A stretch of DNA of 7,781 nt from UBA11524 sp964383815 (lineage in GTDB: Bacteria; Bacillota; Clostridia; Christensenellales; Aristaeellaceae). The notes under the pieces are model-generated. The model ran no database searches. It was not told where the DNA came from and saw only the letters and a list, made by a program, of their open reading frames with translations. Numbering within the stretch: the stretch's first letter is position 1; the number at the start of each line of letters is the position of its first letter. Made by a program: the position numbers and the translations under genes. Of this stretch, positions 6,413-7,781 are shown in pieces. The DNA lies in the NCBI GenBank assembly GCA_964383815.1, contig CAYLIC010000067.1, forward strand, positions 1-7,781. Direction: 5' to 3'.

Positions 6413-6480
6413 CATATGCATACCAGGCGGAAGGAAATCGTGGGTGCGTTGCATCTGCACTGGCATATGCACCATATGCA
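6413..6480. repeat. Three copies of CATATGCA in the recombinase upstream region
   Basis: Identical CATATGCA octamers stand at 6413-6420, 6464-6471 and 6473-6480. A shorter CATATGC lies at the recombinase start codon (6254-6260). The core CATATG is palindromic, so each site can be read on both strands. The gap 6257-6521 otherwise holds the recombinase promoter and a terminator, and no convincing gene. The repeats may be protein-binding sites, for the recombinase or a regulator, or chance; the repetition itself is certain. Confidence 0.5.
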
Positions 6481-6505
6481 AAAGCCTCCCTCATGGAGGG
6501 AGGCT
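6479..6505 (-). terminator. Intrinsic terminator of the surface-protein gene
   Basis: On the minus strand AGCCTCCCT-CCATG-AGGGAGGCT forms a perfect 9-bp stem (6505-6497 with 6491-6483) with a 5-nt loop. It is followed by a short T-run (TTTT including the last stem base, then GC). It lies 16 bases after the stop codon of the surface-protein gene. The weak T tract lowers confidence slightly, but position and stem strength fit a Rho-independent terminator that separates this gene from the recombinase gene. Confidence 0.8.
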
Positions 6506-6521
6506 CTGCTTGTGTGTTGTA

Positions 6522-7781
6522 TTACCGGGTGCGCTTGCGCAGGGCGGGAAGGCAAAGGGCCAGGGCGGTTGCCAGCGTCAGGGTGGCCCACAGGGCCAGG
6601 GGCGCGTGGTCGCCGGTCTTGGGTACCTTGCTGTTTTCAATCACGCCGTTGTTGTAGGCGCATGTAGTGTCCGCCGCGTGATTGCCACGGTTCAGGTAAG
6701 CAGTGGTGAAGCCGGTAACCGGGTCCTGCTTGACGGTATATACAGCGGGCTCACCGTCCACATAGGCGGGCAGGTCGGCATAGGTATACCAGCCGTTCTT
6801 GTCCGGCACAGGGGTGGAGGTGGTGTACACCTTGTCGTTGCAGTACAGCGTCAGTTGGGTGTCGGGCGCCTTTTCGTCCTTGTCCAGGCCGTGCCACACC
6901 TCCTGTACGCGGATGGTGATGGTTTCCTCCACGCGGCTGTTGGTGAAGGCTGCCACGCTGGCAGCTGTTTCGCTGATGGTGCCGGTGGTGGTGGCGGTGG
7001 CGACACCATTCACCGTCACGGTATAGCCGTTGGCGGTATGCTCGGTCACGGTGTAGGCAGTGCCGGCGCGAATGCCGCTGATCTCCAGCGTTTCGCCGTT
7101 CTTCAGGAGCACGGTGGCCTTGGCGCCGCTCTCCGCCTGGGTGAAGCTCACCCGGGGCGAGGGATTGCCATTCAGGGTGGCATCATATCTGCCCACAATA
7201 GGATCGCCGCTGGGGGATGCCAGCAGAATGTCAAATTCAAAGGCTTTGTCGGTGTTCTCGCCTGTTACGGTTTTGCTCAGGCGCAGCACGCCGCGCAGCG
7301 GGTAGTCGCTCACCTGCACCAGGGGTGTCTGGGTACCGGGCTGGAGCACAGCCACCCTGTAGGGCACAGGGTCAACCTCATACCCGGCAGGCGCCTTGGT
7401 TTCCTTCACCCAGTAAATACCCATGGGCAGGCCGCTGATGGATGCAATGCCGTCCTCACCGGTAACGAACACCGCAGCTTTGCCGTTGAGCAGCACGGGG
7501 TTCTGGCAGGCTTCCTCCTGGTAGAGGGTGTATTCCGCGCCTTGCAGCTTTTTGCTGGGGTTCAGGCGGTCGACCTTCTCCAGCCGCACAAGGGCGGTGC
7601 CGGGCTGCTGGTTGTAGCTGTTCGTCAGGGTGATGGTGTTGCCGGTTTTGCTGGTGGAAAGGGTGTAGCCGGTGACAGCATCCTCGGCAACGGTGTAAGT
7701 GATTTCCACATTGTTGCCGTTGTACCTGGGCAGGTTTTCGAAGGTGGCCTTCCAGCCGTCGTTAGCGGTAACTGTCTTGGT
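6522..7781 (-). CDS. Sortase-anchored Cna-B/SpaA-type surface or pilin protein, C-terminal 419 residues (5' end outside the window)
   Basis: The frame is open to the right edge, so start and signal peptide are unseen. Residues below count from the edge. About 1-55 is the end of a Cna-B domain (YTVAEDAVTGYTL). About 61-160 is a SpaA-like domain with Lys69 in RLEKVD and the signature KETKAPAGY at 126-134. About 163-282 resembles a pilin isopeptide-linkage domain (LRLSKTVTGENTDKAFEF, then YTVTEHTANGYTV). About 284-384 is another Cna-B domain. VPKTG (386-390), a hydrophobic helix and the tail RKRTR form a sortase cell-wall signal, with Val in place of the usual Leu. Such proteins are exported, strengthened by Lys-Asn isopeptide bonds and linked to peptidoglycan or into pili, serving adhesion. 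The last domain lacks the usual reactive Lys and catalytic Glu. It could be cargo of the element in lonB; whether it is a pilin or a plain adhesin cannot be decided. Confidence 0.9.
   Translation of the reverse strand, partial: TKTVTANDGWKATFENLPRYNGNNVEITYTVAEDAVTGYTLSTSKTGNTITLTNSYNQQPGTALVRLEKVDRLNPSKKLQGAEYTLYQEEACQNPVLLNGKAAVFVTGEDGIASISGLPMGIYWVKETKAPAGYEVDPVPYRVAVLQPGTQTPLVQVSDYPLRGVLRLSKTVTGENTDKAFEFDILLASPSGDPIVGRYDATLNGNPSPRVSFTQAESGAKATVLLKNGETLEISGIRAGTAYTVTEHTANGYTVTVNGVATATTTGTISETAASVAAFTNSRVEETITIRVQEVWHGLDKDEKAPDTQLTLYCNDKVYTTSTPVPDKNGWYTYADLPAYVDGEPAVYTVKQDPVTGFTTAYLNRGNHAADTTCAYNNGVIENSKVPKTGDHAPLALWATLTLATALALCLPALRKRTR

Noticed and set aside
6253..6591. 112-codon minus-strand frame between the surface protein and the recombinase, considered as a possible lonB 5' part or small regulator
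   Set aside because: Its product has no AAA+ or DNA-binding motif, it spans a terminator and a promoter, and it overlaps the end of the surface-protein gene in another frame.
1..7781. CRISPR array, rRNA, riboswitch or insertion sequence with a DDE transposase
   Set aside because: No regularly spaced repeats, rRNA sequence, recognisable riboswitch consensus or transposase was seen in any part of the window.

Overview
The window looks like a chromosomal piece of a GC-rich Clostridia-type member of the Bacillota (Firmicutes). The evidence is the conserved order lonB-lonA-ysxC on one strand, clostridial-style LonB sequence, strong AGGAGG-type ribosome binding sites, sigma-A-like promoters, and a Gram-positive surface protein with a sortase signal. 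Genus cannot be decided from the sequence; a gut Oscillospirales- or Christensenellales-like organism is a guess. Every convincing gene lies on the minus strand, so the window reads right to left.

Layout in transcription order: (1) 7781-6522, the C-terminal 419 residues of a sortase-anchored, pilin-like surface protein built of Cna-B/SpaA repeats, ending in a VPKTG anchor and followed by an intrinsic terminator. (2) 6521-6257, a noncoding stretch with three copies of CATATGCA and a consensus-like promoter for the next gene. (3) 6256-4625, a complete 543-residue large serine recombinase. (4) 4624-4575, a short junction. (5) 4574-3363, the 3' part of lonB (403 codons), open and apparently undamaged but lacking the N-terminal part with the Walker A motif. 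(6) 3362-3261, a promoter and leader with two hairpins for lonA. (7) 3260-906, full-length lonA. (8) 925-299, ysxC/engB, overlapping the lonA end and best started at a GTG codon. (9) 298-53, a spacer with a strong hairpin and a tRNA promoter. (10) 52-1, the 5' part of tRNA-Arg(CCU), cut by the window edge.

lonA, ysxC and tRNA-Arg are ordinary housekeeping genes for proteolysis, 50S ribosome assembly and decoding of AGG. The notable point is the lonB locus. A serine recombinase gene ends about 50 bp from the exact place where LonB similarity starts, inside the conserved DPLIGSVHDPIYQG segment. The simplest reading is that a recombinase-bearing mobile element sits inside lonB and this is one of its ends. 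The surface-protein gene would then be cargo, or lie close to the other end, and the first part of lonB should be found beyond the right edge. Because LonB is a sporulation protease in Bacillus and the remaining part is intact, a reversible, skin-like interruption is worth testing. The window alone cannot prove it. lonA has its own promoter directly after the lonB stop, so lonA and ysxC need not be affected by the insertion.
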